Shown in pieces: positions 24,880-34,349 of a stretch of 64,000 bases of DNA. Positions within the stretch are counted from its first letter, which is position 1. Each line of letters begins with the position of its first letter. Under the pieces are notes generated by a model, which did no database searches, was not told the DNA's origin, and saw only the letters and a list, made by a program, of their open reading frames with translations. Both the position numbers and the translations under genes were made by a program. The stretch is from RGIG5612 sp963599255 (GTDB lineage: Bacteria > Bacillota > Clostridia > Lachnospirales > Lachnospiraceae), in contig CAVBWS010000007.1 in the NCBI GenBank assembly GCA_963599255.1, positions 1 through 64,000 on the forward strand. The letters run 5' to 3'.

Positions 24880-26535
24880 ATGAGACAGAAGATTAAAAAC
24901 AGAAATTTCATGGTGCAGGGAGCCATATTGGGAGCCTCATCAATTATTGTAAGATTGATCGGTATTATTTACCGTATACCCCTGACCAATATAATCGGGG
25001 ATAAGGGCATTGGTTATTACAGTGTTGCATTTGACATTTATCAGATACTTTTGCTTTTATCCTCGTACAGTCTGCCCCTGGCCGTATCTAAGATGGTTTC
25101 AGCCAGGATGGCCAAGGGATATTACAGAAGAACAAGAAAAATATTCTTCAGTTCTCTGGTCTTTGCCATAATCGTCGGATTTTGTGCTTTTTGTATAACC
25201 TTTTTCTTCGCTGATTTTTTCGCAAATACAATAATGGATGTTCCTCAGAGTGCGCAGGCGCTGAAGGTTCTGGCATTTGCACTTATTATTCTGTCCGTAT
25301 TGGGTGTACTGAGGGGATATTTTCAGGGACTGGGGAACATGGTTCCCACTGCAGTTTCCAATATAGTTGAGCAGATACTTAATGCCATCGTAAGCGTGGT
25401 TGCGGCCGGGGCATTATTTAAATACGGCTCCAATATAGCCGCGGGAGAATATGATTATTCTAATGCTCCGGAAGCCTTCGGAGCCGCCGGAGGTACCTTG
25501 GGTACAGTTGCCGGCGCATTTCTAGCAATGATCGTGCTTATTGTATGGGTCAGAAAATACAATAAGCTTAACAGAAGAAAATTAATGCGGGACGATGTAC
25601 CGGAAGAGCCTACAGGATTTATTATCAAAGTCCTTATTCTTACCATTGTGCCTGTAATTCTTAATACTGCTATCTATAATATGAGCAGTGTTATAGATAA
25701 GTTTATATTTACCAATATGATGTCACTGAAGGGGATGGATACAGACCTCAGAGATTCTCTGGTGGGTATGTATTCGGGCAAATATTGGCTTATTGTTAAT
25801 ATTCCGATTGCTTTATCAAGTGCGCTGGCTTCATCGCTGATCCCGTCTATTGTAACTTCAAAGGCAAAAAGAAACAGAAGGGCTGTTCTGCAGAAAGTCA
25901 ATTCAGCAATTTCTATTACCACATTGGTGGCATTTCCCTGTGCTGCAGGCATAGGATTTCTATCAGCACCAATAATTAACCTGCTGTTTCCTACAAGCGA
26001 TGACCCTGCCAAGATAGCACTTATGCTCAGCGTGGGCTGCCTGACGGTTGTATTCTACTGTCTGTCTACGATTACCAATTCAATACTTCAAGGTATTGAT
26101 AAGATGAGGATCCCGGTTATCCATTCCGCGGTTTCCTTAGGCATAAATGCTGTTGTATTGACATTACTGCTATGGATAACTGATCTTAATGTATTTGCAT
26201 GGATAATAGCAGATATGCTGTTTGCCCTTATTATGTGCATATTAAATGCCAGATCCCTTAAGAGATATTTAAGATACAGGCAGGAGGTAATGAATACCTT
26301 TGTTAAGCCTATACTGGCATCTCTTATAATGGGTGTGGCTGCATTACTTATTCAGAAATTAATGTACGGCATATTCAGACATTCCTGGAGTGTGATCATA
26401 ACTATAATTATTGCAGTTATTATTTATTTTGTTTTACTGCTTGTATTTAAAGTAATAGATGAAGAACAGTTAAGATCCATACCGGGAGGCACGAGAATTG
26501 CCAGAATGTTGAAAAAACTTCATTTGCTTAGATAG
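24880..26535 (+). CDS. MOP-superfamily polysaccharide/lipid flippase-like protein (SpoVB/YtgP type)
   Basis: Integral membrane protein of 551 residues with about 14 hydrophobic helices. The N-terminus (NFMVQGAILGASSIIVRLIGIIYRIPLTNIIGDKGIGYY) matches the SpoVB/YtgP branch of the MOP flippase superfamily, members of which move lipid II or other undecaprenyl-linked sugars across the membrane. A PTSDD loop lies near residue 370. No SD is visible before its ATG (A/T-only leader), so initiation is weak or the transcript unusual. Exact cargo is unknown. Confidence 0.85.
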   Translation: MRQKIKNRNFMVQGAILGASSIIVRLIGIIYRIPLTNIIGDKGIGYYSVAFDIYQILLLLSSYSLPLAVSKMVSARMAKGYYRRTRKIFFSSLVFAIIVGFCAFCITFFFADFFANTIMDVPQSAQALKVLAFALIILSVLGVLRGYFQGLGNMVPTAVSNIVEQILNAIVSVVAAGALFKYGSNIAAGEYDYSNAPEAFGAAGGTLGTVAGAFLAMIVLIVWVRKYNKLNRRKLMRDDVPEEPTGFIIKVLILTIVPVILNTAIYNMSSVIDKFIFTNMMSLKGMDTDLRDSLVGMYSGKYWLIVNIPIALSSALASSLIPSIVTSKAKRNRRAVLQKVNSAISITTLVAFPCAAGIGFLSAPIINLLFPTSDDPAKIALMLSVGCLTVVFYCLSTITNSILQGIDKMRIPVIHSAVSLGINAVVLTLLLWITDLNVFAWIIADMLFALIMCILNARSLKRYLRYRQEVMNTFVKPILASLIMGVAALLIQKLMYGIFRHSWSVIITIIIAVIIYFVLLLVFKVIDEEQLRSIPGGTRIARMLKKLHLLR

Positions 26536-26543
26536 GAATTATT

Positions 26544-26852
26544 GTGATATTTAACCGAAAGCTGTATTTAGATGAATATACCAACAAATATCGTGCCCGG
26601 ATAATGAAGAAACTTCGGACAGGTAAGTTGTGTATGGGCATCTATGTTATATGTATATCTTCATCCGAGCACGGTCTGCTGGATATAATTCCGTCTTATA
26701 TGATGTTTAACCCGTCGGTGAAAAATAAGCTGGTTATAGGAATTGCATCTTCTAAGGAGGATGCATATGATCTATGCAGGCATATAGTGGAAGATGTTTA
26801 TGCCAAAACCTCCGGATATGACTTAAAGCAATATTTCAAGGTGCAGAAATGA
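26544..26852 (+). CDS. Hypothetical protein, 102 aa
   Basis: I do not recognise this protein. It starts GTG at 26544 with AGGA seven bases upstream, and its end overlaps the next gene by four bases, so it is likely real and translated with its neighbours. The sequence has a basic N-terminus (KYRARIMKKLRTGKLCMGIYVICIS), a central LLDIIPSYMMF, and a C-terminal helical stretch SSKEDAYDLCRHIVEDVYAKT. No membrane helix or catalytic motif is obvious. Confidence 0.7.
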   Translation: MIFNRKLYLDEYTNKYRARIMKKLRTGKLCMGIYVICISSSEHGLLDIIPSYMMFNPSVKNKLVIGIASSKEDAYDLCRHIVEDVYAKTSGYDLKQYFKVQK

Positions 26853-27637
26853 TTATATTAGAGATACTTAAGATCATAGCTATTGTAATCGGCTGCATTG
26901 TCGGATTTGCAATACTGCTTATTTTATTATTGACATTATGCCCCTTCGGATATCGGGTCATTGTAACTAAAAACGGTAGCATTTTTCGGGTAAACGGCTC
27001 TGTCAGGTGGCTGCTGGGATTGGTCACCGTAAGATGCGCATACAATGAAGAAAAGTTCGAATATTATATACGACTGGCAGGCTTTAAGATTATCACTTCA
27101 CAGGAAGATTCGGATCAAGCCGGTTCAAAAAAGAAAAAGACAAAAGATAAGAAAAAAGCGGAACCTGATGCCAAGTCTGCATCAATTGAGAATAATTCAA
27201 AAAAAGAAGAAAATGTCGAAAAGGGAAAAGAAAAAAAGATTTCCTCAAAAAATAAAAAAACAAATAAGAATATATTAAAGAAAATAAAAGGTGTAGTTCA
27301 GATCATAAAGGACGAGAGTTTTAAGCCTGCAATAAAGCATGTAAGAATTGAATTTTTTAATTTTTTATCACATATAAGGCCGAGAAAAATAGCCGGAAGT
27401 ATATTATTAGGACTTGAAAGTCCAGATAAAACAGCATTAGTTTATGCAGCTGCAGCTAATATACTTAATATAATCGGTGCTGATGTGATGTTGGAACCTG
27501 ATATGGAGGATCAGATATTTGACTGCAATATTTCAGTACAGGGAAGGCTGTATCTGGGATATATTGTTATTATGGCAGTAAGATTATTCGTGGATAAAGA
27601 GTTTATGACTTTTGTAAAGAAGCTAAGGAGTAAATAA
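26849..27637 (+). CDS. DUF2953 membrane protein (YtfI-like)
   Basis: One N-terminal membrane helix (residues about 5-30) is followed by a segment WLLGLVTVRCAYNEEKFEYYIRLAGF typical of DUF2953. Then comes a Lys/Glu-rich low-complexity linker of about 65 residues (SKKKKTKDKKKAEP onward) and a C-terminal domain with LGLESPDKTALVYAAAANIL. In sporulating Firmicutes this family neighbours ytfJ, as here (one base between). Role probably linked to spores; mechanism unknown. Confidence 0.85.
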   Translation: MIILEILKIIAIVIGCIVGFAILLILLLTLCPFGYRVIVTKNGSIFRVNGSVRWLLGLVTVRCAYNEEKFEYYIRLAGFKIITSQEDSDQAGSKKKKTKDKKKAEPDAKSASIENNSKKEENVEKGKEKKISSKNKKTNKNILKKIKGVVQIIKDESFKPAIKHVRIEFFNFLSHIRPRKIAGSILLGLESPDKTALVYAAAANILNIIGADVMLEPDMEDQIFDCNISVQGRLYLGYIVIMAVRLFVDKEFMTFVKKLRSK

Positions 27638-27638
27638 A

Positions 27639-27986
27639 ATGGCAGAGAAATTAGATCAGACAATTGAAACGTTGATGAGCAGCATAGATCAGCATATTTC
27701 AACAAAGACGGTTATGGGTGAGCCTATATCTGCAAACGGCATTACCGTATTTCCTATGGCTGATGTATCATTTGGAATCGCTGCCGGAGCCTTCAATAAG
27801 GAGAAGAATGATAACGGTGCCGGAGGAGTGGGAGCCAAGATAACTCCGAGTGCACTTCTTATAATTCAAAATGGAACCTCCCGGGTTATTAATGTTAAGG
27901 ACACCGACGCTGTCAATAAATTAATCAATATGATCCCGGATATTGTAGATAAGATTATAGGTATGTTTGAAGATAAGGTGAATTAA
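27639..27986 (+). CDS. ytfJ: GerW family sporulation protein YtfJ
   Basis: The 115-residue protein shows the family pattern VMGEPISANGITVFPMADVSFGIAAGAF, then a Gly-rich GAGGVGAKITPSALLII and a C-terminal helix IPDIVDKIIGMFEDK. In Bacillus the homologue is a spore-coat/germination protein; in Clostridia the family is wider. Its presence hints at sporulation ability in this lineage but does not prove it. Confidence 0.9.
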   Translation: MAEKLDQTIETLMSSIDQHISTKTVMGEPISANGITVFPMADVSFGIAAGAFNKEKNDNGAGGVGAKITPSALLIIQNGTSRVINVKDTDAVNKLINMIPDIVDKIIGMFEDKVN

Positions 27987-28019
27987 GCTTGCTGCATGCA
28001 TGGTTATGATTGTGATTTT

Positions 28020-28772
28020 ATGAATTTACAGGAATTTTTTACAGAACATAAGAGGGCGGCACTTGCATTTTCCGGAGGAGTGGATTCATCATTTCTCTTA
28101 TATGCAGCCGGAAAATACGGCTGCGATGTTACAGCTTATTATGCCAAGGCGGAGTTTCAGCCTGAGTTTGAATACGAGGATGCTGTAAGATTGGCAGATG
28201 AGCTTGGTGCCAGGATCAAAATACTGCACATATCGGCACTGTCGGATGAAAAAGTAAGACGCAATGACAATAAACGCTGTTATTATTGCAAGACGCAGAT
28301 ATTTTCTCAGATATTGCAGGCTGCCCATGATGATGGTTACACCACAATAATTGATGGGACTAACGCATCAGATGATGTAAATGACAGACCCGGCATGAAG
28401 GCACTGGAGGAGATGAAGGTTTTATCTCCCCTCAGGATATGCGGCCTTACAAAATCAGAAATAAGAAAACTGTCCAGAGAGGCAGGACTTTTCACATGGG
28501 ATAAACCTTCTTATGCATGCCTTGCCACAAGAATTCCTACAGGAACTGAAATCACTCTTAAAGGGCTTCGTATAACAGAGGAAGCAGAAAGCAGACTGAT
28601 GGAAATGGGACTTAGGAACTTTCGCATCAGAAAGATCGGCAGCACTGCTAAACTTCAGGTAACAAAGGATCAGATGCAATTTGTCATGGATAACAGAGAA
28701 CAGATATGCGATAAGTTAAAATCCTTCTACGATTCAATCACACTAGATCTGGAGGCAAGAGCTGATGAATGA
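28020..28772 (+). CDS. larE: LarE: ATP-dependent sulfur transferase for nickel-pincer cofactor
   Basis: Supplies sulfur to pyridine dicarboxylate mononucleotide in synthesis of the NPN cofactor of lactate racemase and relatives. The PP-loop AFSGGVDSSFLLYAA starts at about residue 15. The Cys of PSYACLATRIPTG corresponds to the sacrificial sulfur-donor Cys of characterised LarE, and RCYYCKTQIF is another family mark. An earlier in-frame ATG at 27996 is possible; 28020 fits the family N-terminus, without a good SD. It overlaps larB by eight bases. Confidence 0.9.
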   Translation: MNLQEFFTEHKRAALAFSGGVDSSFLLYAAGKYGCDVTAYYAKAEFQPEFEYEDAVRLADELGARIKILHISALSDEKVRRNDNKRCYYCKTQIFSQILQAAHDDGYTTIIDGTNASDDVNDRPGMKALEEMKVLSPLRICGLTKSEIRKLSREAGLFTWDKPSYACLATRIPTGTEITLKGLRITEEAESRLMEMGLRNFRIRKIGSTAKLQVTKDQMQFVMDNREQICDKLKSFYDSITLDLEARADE

Positions 28773-29523
28773 CATAAAGGATGTCTTAATTAAATTCAAA
28801 AACGGAGATATCACGATCGATGACGCCGTACTTGAGATAAAGAAGGCTCCCTATGAAGATATTGACTTTGCTAAGGTGGATCTGCATAGGAAGGTAAGGC
28901 AGGGAGCGGCAGAAGTTATTTATGGTGCCGGCAAAACTCCGGAACAGATAATAAGCATCTGCGATGTAATGACTCAAAACCATCAGAAAACGATACTTAT
29001 TACGAGATTAAATAAGGAATCTGCAGAGGTCATATCCCAAAGCTATGCATTAAAATATTTTAACGAGGCACATATCGGCATAATCGGGGATTTTCCGGTT
29101 AAGGACGGAAACGGAACCATCCTTATTGCTACCGGCGGGACCAGTGATATTCCTGTGGCAGAAGAGGCGGCGCTCACAGCCGAAGCCTTGGGAAATGATG
29201 TCACAAGACTTTATGATGTGGGAGTAGCAGGACTTCACAGATTACTATCACACTTGGATGATATCATGAATGCAAATGTCATTATTGCCATTGCCGGAAT
29301 GGAGGGTGCACTGGCAAGTGTTATAGGTGGTCTGGCTGACTGTCCCGTGATTGCCGTTCCTACAAGCGTAGGATACGGAACTTCATTAGGCGGAATTTCA
29401 GCTCTGTTATCGATGCTTAATTCCTGTGCCAGCGGAGTATCGGTGGTAAATATTGATAATGGATTCGGCGCCGGATTTCTGGCCAGCCGGATTAATCATA
29501 TGCAGGGAAAGACAAAAGCTTAA
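28765..29523 (+). CDS. larB: LarB: NaAD carboxylase/hydrolase for nickel-pincer cofactor
   Basis: Carboxylates nicotinic acid adenine dinucleotide and releases AMP, giving the pincer precursor. The C-terminal half is an AIR-carboxylase (PurE)-like domain: ATGGTSDIPVAEEAALTAE, YDVGVAGLHRLL, VIAGMEGALASVIGGL-type segment and VPTSVGYGTSLGGISALLSML. The 252-residue length is typical. SD GGAGG lies within larE. Confidence 0.92.
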   Translation: MNDIKDVLIKFKNGDITIDDAVLEIKKAPYEDIDFAKVDLHRKVRQGAAEVIYGAGKTPEQIISICDVMTQNHQKTILITRLNKESAEVISQSYALKYFNEAHIGIIGDFPVKDGNGTILIATGGTSDIPVAEEAALTAEALGNDVTRLYDVGVAGLHRLLSHLDDIMNANVIIAIAGMEGALASVIGGLADCPVIAVPTSVGYGTSLGGISALLSMLNSCASGVSVVNIDNGFGAGFLASRINHMQGKTKA

Positions 29524-29596
29524 GAACTGAGAATAGCCGGAAGGTGTCTTTCTTATATCAAAACATTTCCCTTAAGGAAGAGGACAGGTCTAAAAA

Positions 29597-30931
29597 ATGA
29601 AGATATTATATTTGGATTTGGGCATGGGTGCTGCAGGAGATATGCTGAGTGCGGCACTATTGGAACTGCTGCCTGATAAAGAAGCATTTATAGATAAATT
29701 AAATTCTCTAGGAATTCCCGGAGTTAAATATGAAATCGAGACCGTAACCAAATGCGGGATCAATGGTACACATATGAAGGTCCTGGTAAATGGTGAGGAG
29801 GAAAATTGCGCTGATCATCACCACAGCCATCACCACAATGATCATGAACACAACCATCATATTAATGATGGATACGGTGGCGGCCAGCAGATACATGAGC
29901 ATGAGAATCACCATGTTCATGGTCAGGAACCGGAACACTGCTACGAACATAATCATGACTATGATGATGCTTATGGACATACACATGACCATCATCACAG
30001 TAGCATGCAGGATATAGAGCATATTATATATGACCATATCAACATGCCTGACAGCGTGAAAAATGATGTGATCGAGGTATATAAGCTTATAGCCGAGGCT
30101 GAAAGCCATGCCCACGGCAAGCCCGTATCAGAGATACATTTTCATGAAGTAGGAACTATGGATGCCATAGCGGATATTACTGCCGTCTGCATGCTCATGA
30201 AGGAGTTGTCACCTGACAGGATATATGCTTCACCTGTGCATGTTGGTTCAGGTCATGTTCATTGTGCTCACGGAATTCTTCCTGTGCCGGCACCTGCAAC
30301 TGCATATATACTAAGGTATGTGCCGGTCTACGGCGGAAAAATTGAAGGAGAATTATGCACGCCTACCGGGGCAGCACTTCTTAAACACTTCGTGTCAGAT
30401 TTTACAGACATGCCGATAATGTGCATTGCTTCAATAGGATACGGAATGGGTAAGAAAGACTTTCCAATGGCTAATTGTGTCAGAGCAATGATCGGCAGTT
30501 CTGAAGATAAAAAGGATGACATATACGAGCTGTCATGTAATGTAGATGACATGACCGGAGAAAAAGTAGGATTTGCTGTTGATAGATTATTAGCCGAAGG
30601 CGCACTGGATGTATATACAGTACCCATCGGAATGAAAAAATCTCGTCCGGGACTGTTAATAAGAGTTATCTGTCATAAAGAACAGCGTGAGTCCATGGTT
30701 AGGGTAATCTTCAAATACACCACAACCATCGGAATCAGGGAGCAGCAAATGCACAGGTATATACTGCACCGTGATATTGAAACCCTTGAGACTGAATATG
30801 GGAGCATAAGGAAGAAAACAGTAAGCGGCTACGGAGTTAAGCGATCCAAACTGGAATATGATGATGTGGCAAATGCAGCACTAAAAAACGGATGCAATAT
30901 CACTGATATAGAAGGTAAATTGATGTCTTAG
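29597..30931 (+). CDS. larC: LarC: nickel insertion protein (cyclometallase), single ORF, His-rich
   Basis: Inserts nickel into the sulfurated pincer cofactor using CTP. N-terminal domain: LYLDLGMGAAGDMLSAALLELL, then KPVSEIHFHEVGTMDAIADI; C-terminal domain: LSCNVDDMTGEKVGFAVDRLL and later GIRE..RYIL. Between residues about 70 and 140 is a spectacular stretch with 23 His plus Asp/Glu, presumably nickel binding or storage. In Lactobacillus plantarum the gene is read in two frames (larC1/larC2); here it is one continuous ORF of 444 codons. No larA is in the window, so the client enzyme lies elsewhere. Confidence 0.92.
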   Translation: MKILYLDLGMGAAGDMLSAALLELLPDKEAFIDKLNSLGIPGVKYEIETVTKCGINGTHMKVLVNGEEENCADHHHSHHHNDHEHNHHINDGYGGGQQIHEHENHHVHGQEPEHCYEHNHDYDDAYGHTHDHHHSSMQDIEHIIYDHINMPDSVKNDVIEVYKLIAEAESHAHGKPVSEIHFHEVGTMDAIADITAVCMLMKELSPDRIYASPVHVGSGHVHCAHGILPVPAPATAYILRYVPVYGGKIEGELCTPTGAALLKHFVSDFTDMPIMCIASIGYGMGKKDFPMANCVRAMIGSSEDKKDDIYELSCNVDDMTGEKVGFAVDRLLAEGALDVYTVPIGMKKSRPGLLIRVICHKEQRESMVRVIFKYTTTIGIREQQMHRYILHRDIETLETEYGSIRKKTVSGYGVKRSKLEYDDVANAALKNGCNITDIEGKLMS

Positions 30932-30986
30932 ACATTCTGATATGGAAAATTGTCAGAGACTAAAAACGATCAGTTATCATAATTAA

Positions 30987-32558
30987 ATGCATAGAAAAAC
31001 AGAGAAAAGAAATTATAAATCCAAAATACCGGTATTATTATGCTTATTGTTAATGATAAGCATAATTTTGGGTATTCAAACGCCGGCTTCCAATGACTTT
31101 GAAACATCAGTTCTCGTGTATGGCTCTAATGATTATACAAGGATAAACCCTGCGCTGGATGAACATGGTGAGATAAATATATTGATATTTGACGGTCTGA
31201 CGGCGCACGACGGTGATAATAATGTTATCCCTTCGCTTGCCAAAAGCTGGGATTATGATGACACGACACATACATATACGTTCTATCTTGAAGAGGATGT
31301 AACCTGGCATGATGGTGCGGCCTTCACAGCCGGCGATGTTAAATTTACGATTGAAGCTATCATGGATCCGGATAACGATTCTGAAAACGCACCGGACTTT
31401 GAAGATGTTAAGGAGATAAATATAATCGATGATCATACTATTGAATTTGTTCTGCAGGATACCAATGCTGCGTTTCTGGATTATATGACTATGTCTATTT
31501 TGCCTCAGCATTTACTGGCAGGGGAGGATCTGCAGACATCAGATTTCTTTCGTCATCCAGTGGGAACAGGGCCATATAAGCTTACCGACTGGCAGGCAGG
31601 GCAGTCTATTACCCTTGAGAAAAACGAAGATTATTTTAAAGGTGCTGCCAATATAGATAAGATCATATTCAAGATCGTAACTGATGATTCTGCTAAAGCA
31701 CTGCAGCTGTTATCCGGAGATCTGGATCTGTGTCAGGTTACTCCGAGGAATTCACAGCTTTTCGAGGACTCGTCAGAATATAATGTCTATGATATGAAGA
31801 CATCTGATTATAGAGGCATCTTGTATAATTTTAATAATTCTTATTGGCAGGAAAATGCTGATATTATCCCTGCCATAAATTACGCGATTGACAGACAGGC
31901 AATTGTTGACGCGGTACTTTTGGGAAAAGGTGAAGCCGCATACAGTCCGCTGCAGCGAAATGAATTTAATTATGAGGGATGCGAACATTATGATTTTAAC
32001 TTAGAGGAGTCAGCAAAGCTGATGGAACAGGCAGGCTGTGTTAGGGATGAACAGGGGTATTGGTGCAGAAATGGCAGCAGGATTTCCTTTACCATCAATG
32101 CCTCTTCCGGAGATCAGGTGAGAATTGATATGGCACAAATTGCGGCGCAGCAGCTTAAGGAAGCGGGATTTGATGTTAAGGCAGACATACCGGAGAATGG
32201 CATAGACTGGGCCGGCCAGCAATGCTGCATAATAGGCTGGGGCAGTCCCTTTGATGCAGACGATCATACGAATAAGGTTTTTGGAACGGGCAAGGGAGCC
32301 AATTACAGCGGATATTCCAATGAATTGGTGGATTATTATCTGACTGAGGCCAGAAGAACCAATGACAAGAGCAAACGATCGGAGTATTATGCATTATTTC
32401 AGGAAGAACTGGCCAATACTCCGGCATATACATTTTTTTGCTATGTTGATGCAATATATGTATCCAAAAAATCTATATCCGGAATAACAGCAGATAGAAT
32501 ACTCGGTCACCATGGAGTAGGAATATTTTGGAACATTTGCGAATGGACAATAGAATAA
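30987..32558 (+). CDS. ABC transporter substrate-binding protein, peptide/nickel family
   Basis: SBP family 5 (DppA/OppA/NikA) protein, 523 residues. The hydrophobic stretch IPVLLCLLLMISIILGI (about 13-30) would export or anchor it; no lipobox Cys follows, so a retained membrane anchor is likely. Domain marks are LAKSWDYDDTTHTYTFYLEED, WHDGAAFTAGDVKFTIEAI, GTGPYKLTDW and INYAIDRQAIVDAVLLGKG. Position directly after larC suggests nickel or a nickel chelate as cargo, but peptide transport cannot be excluded. Confidence 0.88.
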   Translation: MHRKTEKRNYKSKIPVLLCLLLMISIILGIQTPASNDFETSVLVYGSNDYTRINPALDEHGEINILIFDGLTAHDGDNNVIPSLAKSWDYDDTTHTYTFYLEEDVTWHDGAAFTAGDVKFTIEAIMDPDNDSENAPDFEDVKEINIIDDHTIEFVLQDTNAAFLDYMTMSILPQHLLAGEDLQTSDFFRHPVGTGPYKLTDWQAGQSITLEKNEDYFKGAANIDKIIFKIVTDDSAKALQLLSGDLDLCQVTPRNSQLFEDSSEYNVYDMKTSDYRGILYNFNNSYWQENADIIPAINYAIDRQAIVDAVLLGKGEAAYSPLQRNEFNYEGCEHYDFNLEESAKLMEQAGCVRDEQGYWCRNGSRISFTINASSGDQVRIDMAQIAAQQLKEAGFDVKADIPENGIDWAGQQCCIIGWGSPFDADDHTNKVFGTGKGANYSGYSNELVDYYLTEARRTNDKSKRSEYYALFQEELANTPAYTFFCYVDAIYVSKKSISGITADRILGHHGVGIFWNICEWTIE

Positions 32559-33547
32559 ATATCAGAAAGCAAATTGCATATGTTATCAAGAAGCTGGCAA
32601 TTTTTATTGCCAGCATATTTGTGCTGTCATTATTAGTTTTCTGCCTTGCGAGACTGGCACCGGGGGATCCGCTTCAGAGCTTCTACGGCGAACGGGCAGA
32701 GAAAATGTCAGAAGCACAAAAGGACAAGGCAAGGGAGCAACTGGGACTTAATGAGAATCTGAGAGTTCAATATATTAAATGGCTGGAAAATGCCCTGCAG
32801 GGTAATCTGGGAATATCACTAAAATATAAACAGGACGTTATAACTGTCATATCTGAAAGAGCAGGCAATACAGCCATTCTGGGTGGATTGGGCTTTGTCT
32901 TAACAGTGCTGCTTTCTGCAGCCTTGGGAATAATTTGCGCGTGGAATGAAGGCAGATTGATTGATAAGATTCTGTGTAAGGTAGGGACGGTTATAAGCTG
33001 CATTCCGGAGTTTTGGATGTCCATGATCCTTATTTTGGTATTTGCAGTGGCTTTAAAATGGCTTCCCAGCTCAGGCGCATATTCGGTGGGTTATGAATAC
33101 AATATTTCAGACAGGATCAGGCATCTCATACTTCCGATCACGGTGGTCATACTAAATCATCTCTGGTATTACGCATATATTATAAGAACCAGGCTGATCG
33201 AAGAATTCCAAAAAGAATATGTTGCCTTTGAACAGGCAAAGGGCTTTGGCAAGAGTCATATAATCCTGCGGCATTGCCTAAGAGGCATCCTGCCTGTCTT
33301 TATCAGTATTATAGCCATATCAGTTCCCCATATTTTAGGGGGCACATATATTATTGAGACGGTATTTTCTTATCCCGGAATAGGGACCTTATGTTATGAG
33401 GCTGCCAGGTATCATGACTATAATCTTCTTATGGTCTTATGTCTTATGTCAGGCATCATTATTATCTTCTGCAATATGCTCTGTCAGGTGATAAATGAGC
33501 GAACGGATCCAAGGATTAAACTCAGCGAGGTGGTAAATGAACAATAA
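32543..33547 (+). CDS. ABC transporter permease, NikB/DppB family
   Basis: 334 residues with the usual N-terminal helix, ARLAPGDPLQSFYG, about five more helices and the ATPase-contacting loop FEQAKGFGKSHIILRHCLRGILP (EAA type). ATG at 32543 is preferred to the upstream TTG at 32528, and overlaps the binding-protein gene by 16 bases. It forms the transmembrane pair with the next gene. Confidence 0.88.
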   Translation: MDNRINIRKQIAYVIKKLAIFIASIFVLSLLVFCLARLAPGDPLQSFYGERAEKMSEAQKDKAREQLGLNENLRVQYIKWLENALQGNLGISLKYKQDVITVISERAGNTAILGGLGFVLTVLLSAALGIICAWNEGRLIDKILCKVGTVISCIPEFWMSMILILVFAVALKWLPSSGAYSVGYEYNISDRIRHLILPITVVILNHLWYYAYIIRTRLIEEFQKEYVAFEQAKGFGKSHIILRHCLRGILPVFISIIAISVPHILGGTYIIETVFSYPGIGTLCYEAARYHDYNLLMVLCLMSGIIIIFCNMLCQVINERTDPRIKLSEVVNEQ

Positions 33548-34349
33548 AAAAACTGCCTCTCACAAGCCATATTTTTCATGTGCTGTATTGATGCTTATCA
33601 TAATCGGCTGTGCATTTGCTGAACTTATTATGACCAAGGATCCTTCTTATATGGATCTGACCAATTGTCTTAAGGCACCCTGTGCGGAATTTCTCTTCGG
33701 AACGGATTCCCTGGGAAGGGACATATTTTCTATGATCTGGTACGGCGGCCGCGTATCCCTGATAATAGGTATATTATCATCTGCGATATCCGCCGTTATT
33801 GCGATAATTTACGGCACATTATGCGCATTATCAGCCAAATGGATTGATCACATACTTCTAAGGTTTGCTGAAATTATCTTAAGCATTCCGAGCCTGCTTC
33901 TGATTCTTTCGATTCAGGCTGTACTAAGTGATGCCAATGTGATCAGCATATCATTTGTAATCGGTATTACAAGCTGGCCCTCCATTGCCCAGGTAATAAG
34001 AACCGAGGTTAGGCAAATGCGAAGAAATGACTACATTTTAGCTTCCAGAACATTGGGCAGCAATGGGGTGCATATCTTGTTTCATCATATGCTGCCAGGC
34101 ATACTGCCTTCGGTTACATTTATGATAATAATGAATGTAAGAACCGCGATCATAGCCGAGTCCACATTAAGCTTCATAGGAATCGGACTTCCAATTGATG
34201 TAATAAGCTGGGGAAGTATGCTGTCTCTTACGGACAGTACGGTTCTTACAGGCGCATGGTGGATACTTGTGATACCGGGATTATTTCTCGTAACAACGAT
34301 ATTTACCATGACACAGATAGGTAATTATCTCAAGAATGCGTGGCGATAA
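33537..34349 (+). CDS. ABC transporter permease, NikC/DppC family
   Basis: The 270 residues show LFGTDSLGRDIFSMIWYGGRVSL, ILSIPSLLLILSI, the EAA loop ILASRTLGSNGVHILFHHMLPG, and SFIGIGLPIDVISWG. SD GAGG lies six bases before the ATG. No NikD/NikE-type ATPase gene follows; the gene ends in repeat B copy 3, whose GATAAAAG supplies its TAA stop. The ATPases may have been lost from this site or be shared from elsewhere. Confidence 0.88.
   Translation: MNNKKTASHKPYFSCAVLMLIIIGCAFAELIMTKDPSYMDLTNCLKAPCAEFLFGTDSLGRDIFSMIWYGGRVSLIIGILSSAISAVIAIIYGTLCALSAKWIDHILLRFAEIILSIPSLLLILSIQAVLSDANVISISFVIGITSWPSIAQVIRTEVRQMRRNDYILASRTLGSNGVHILFHHMLPGILPSVTFMIIMNVRTAIIAESTLSFIGIGLPIDVISWGSMLSLTDSTVLTGAWWILVIPGLFLVTTIFTMTQIGNYLKNAWR

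Noticed and set aside
24848..24882. Promoter TTGACA...TATAAT directly before the flippase gene
   Set aside because: The boxes are about 22 bases apart and the -10 runs into the ATG, so it cannot act as an ordinary promoter for this start.
29708..30115. Met/Ile/Val-rich antisense ORF opposite the His-rich part of larC
   Set aside because: CAT/CAC codons read backwards give Met and Val; the shadow of larC explains it.
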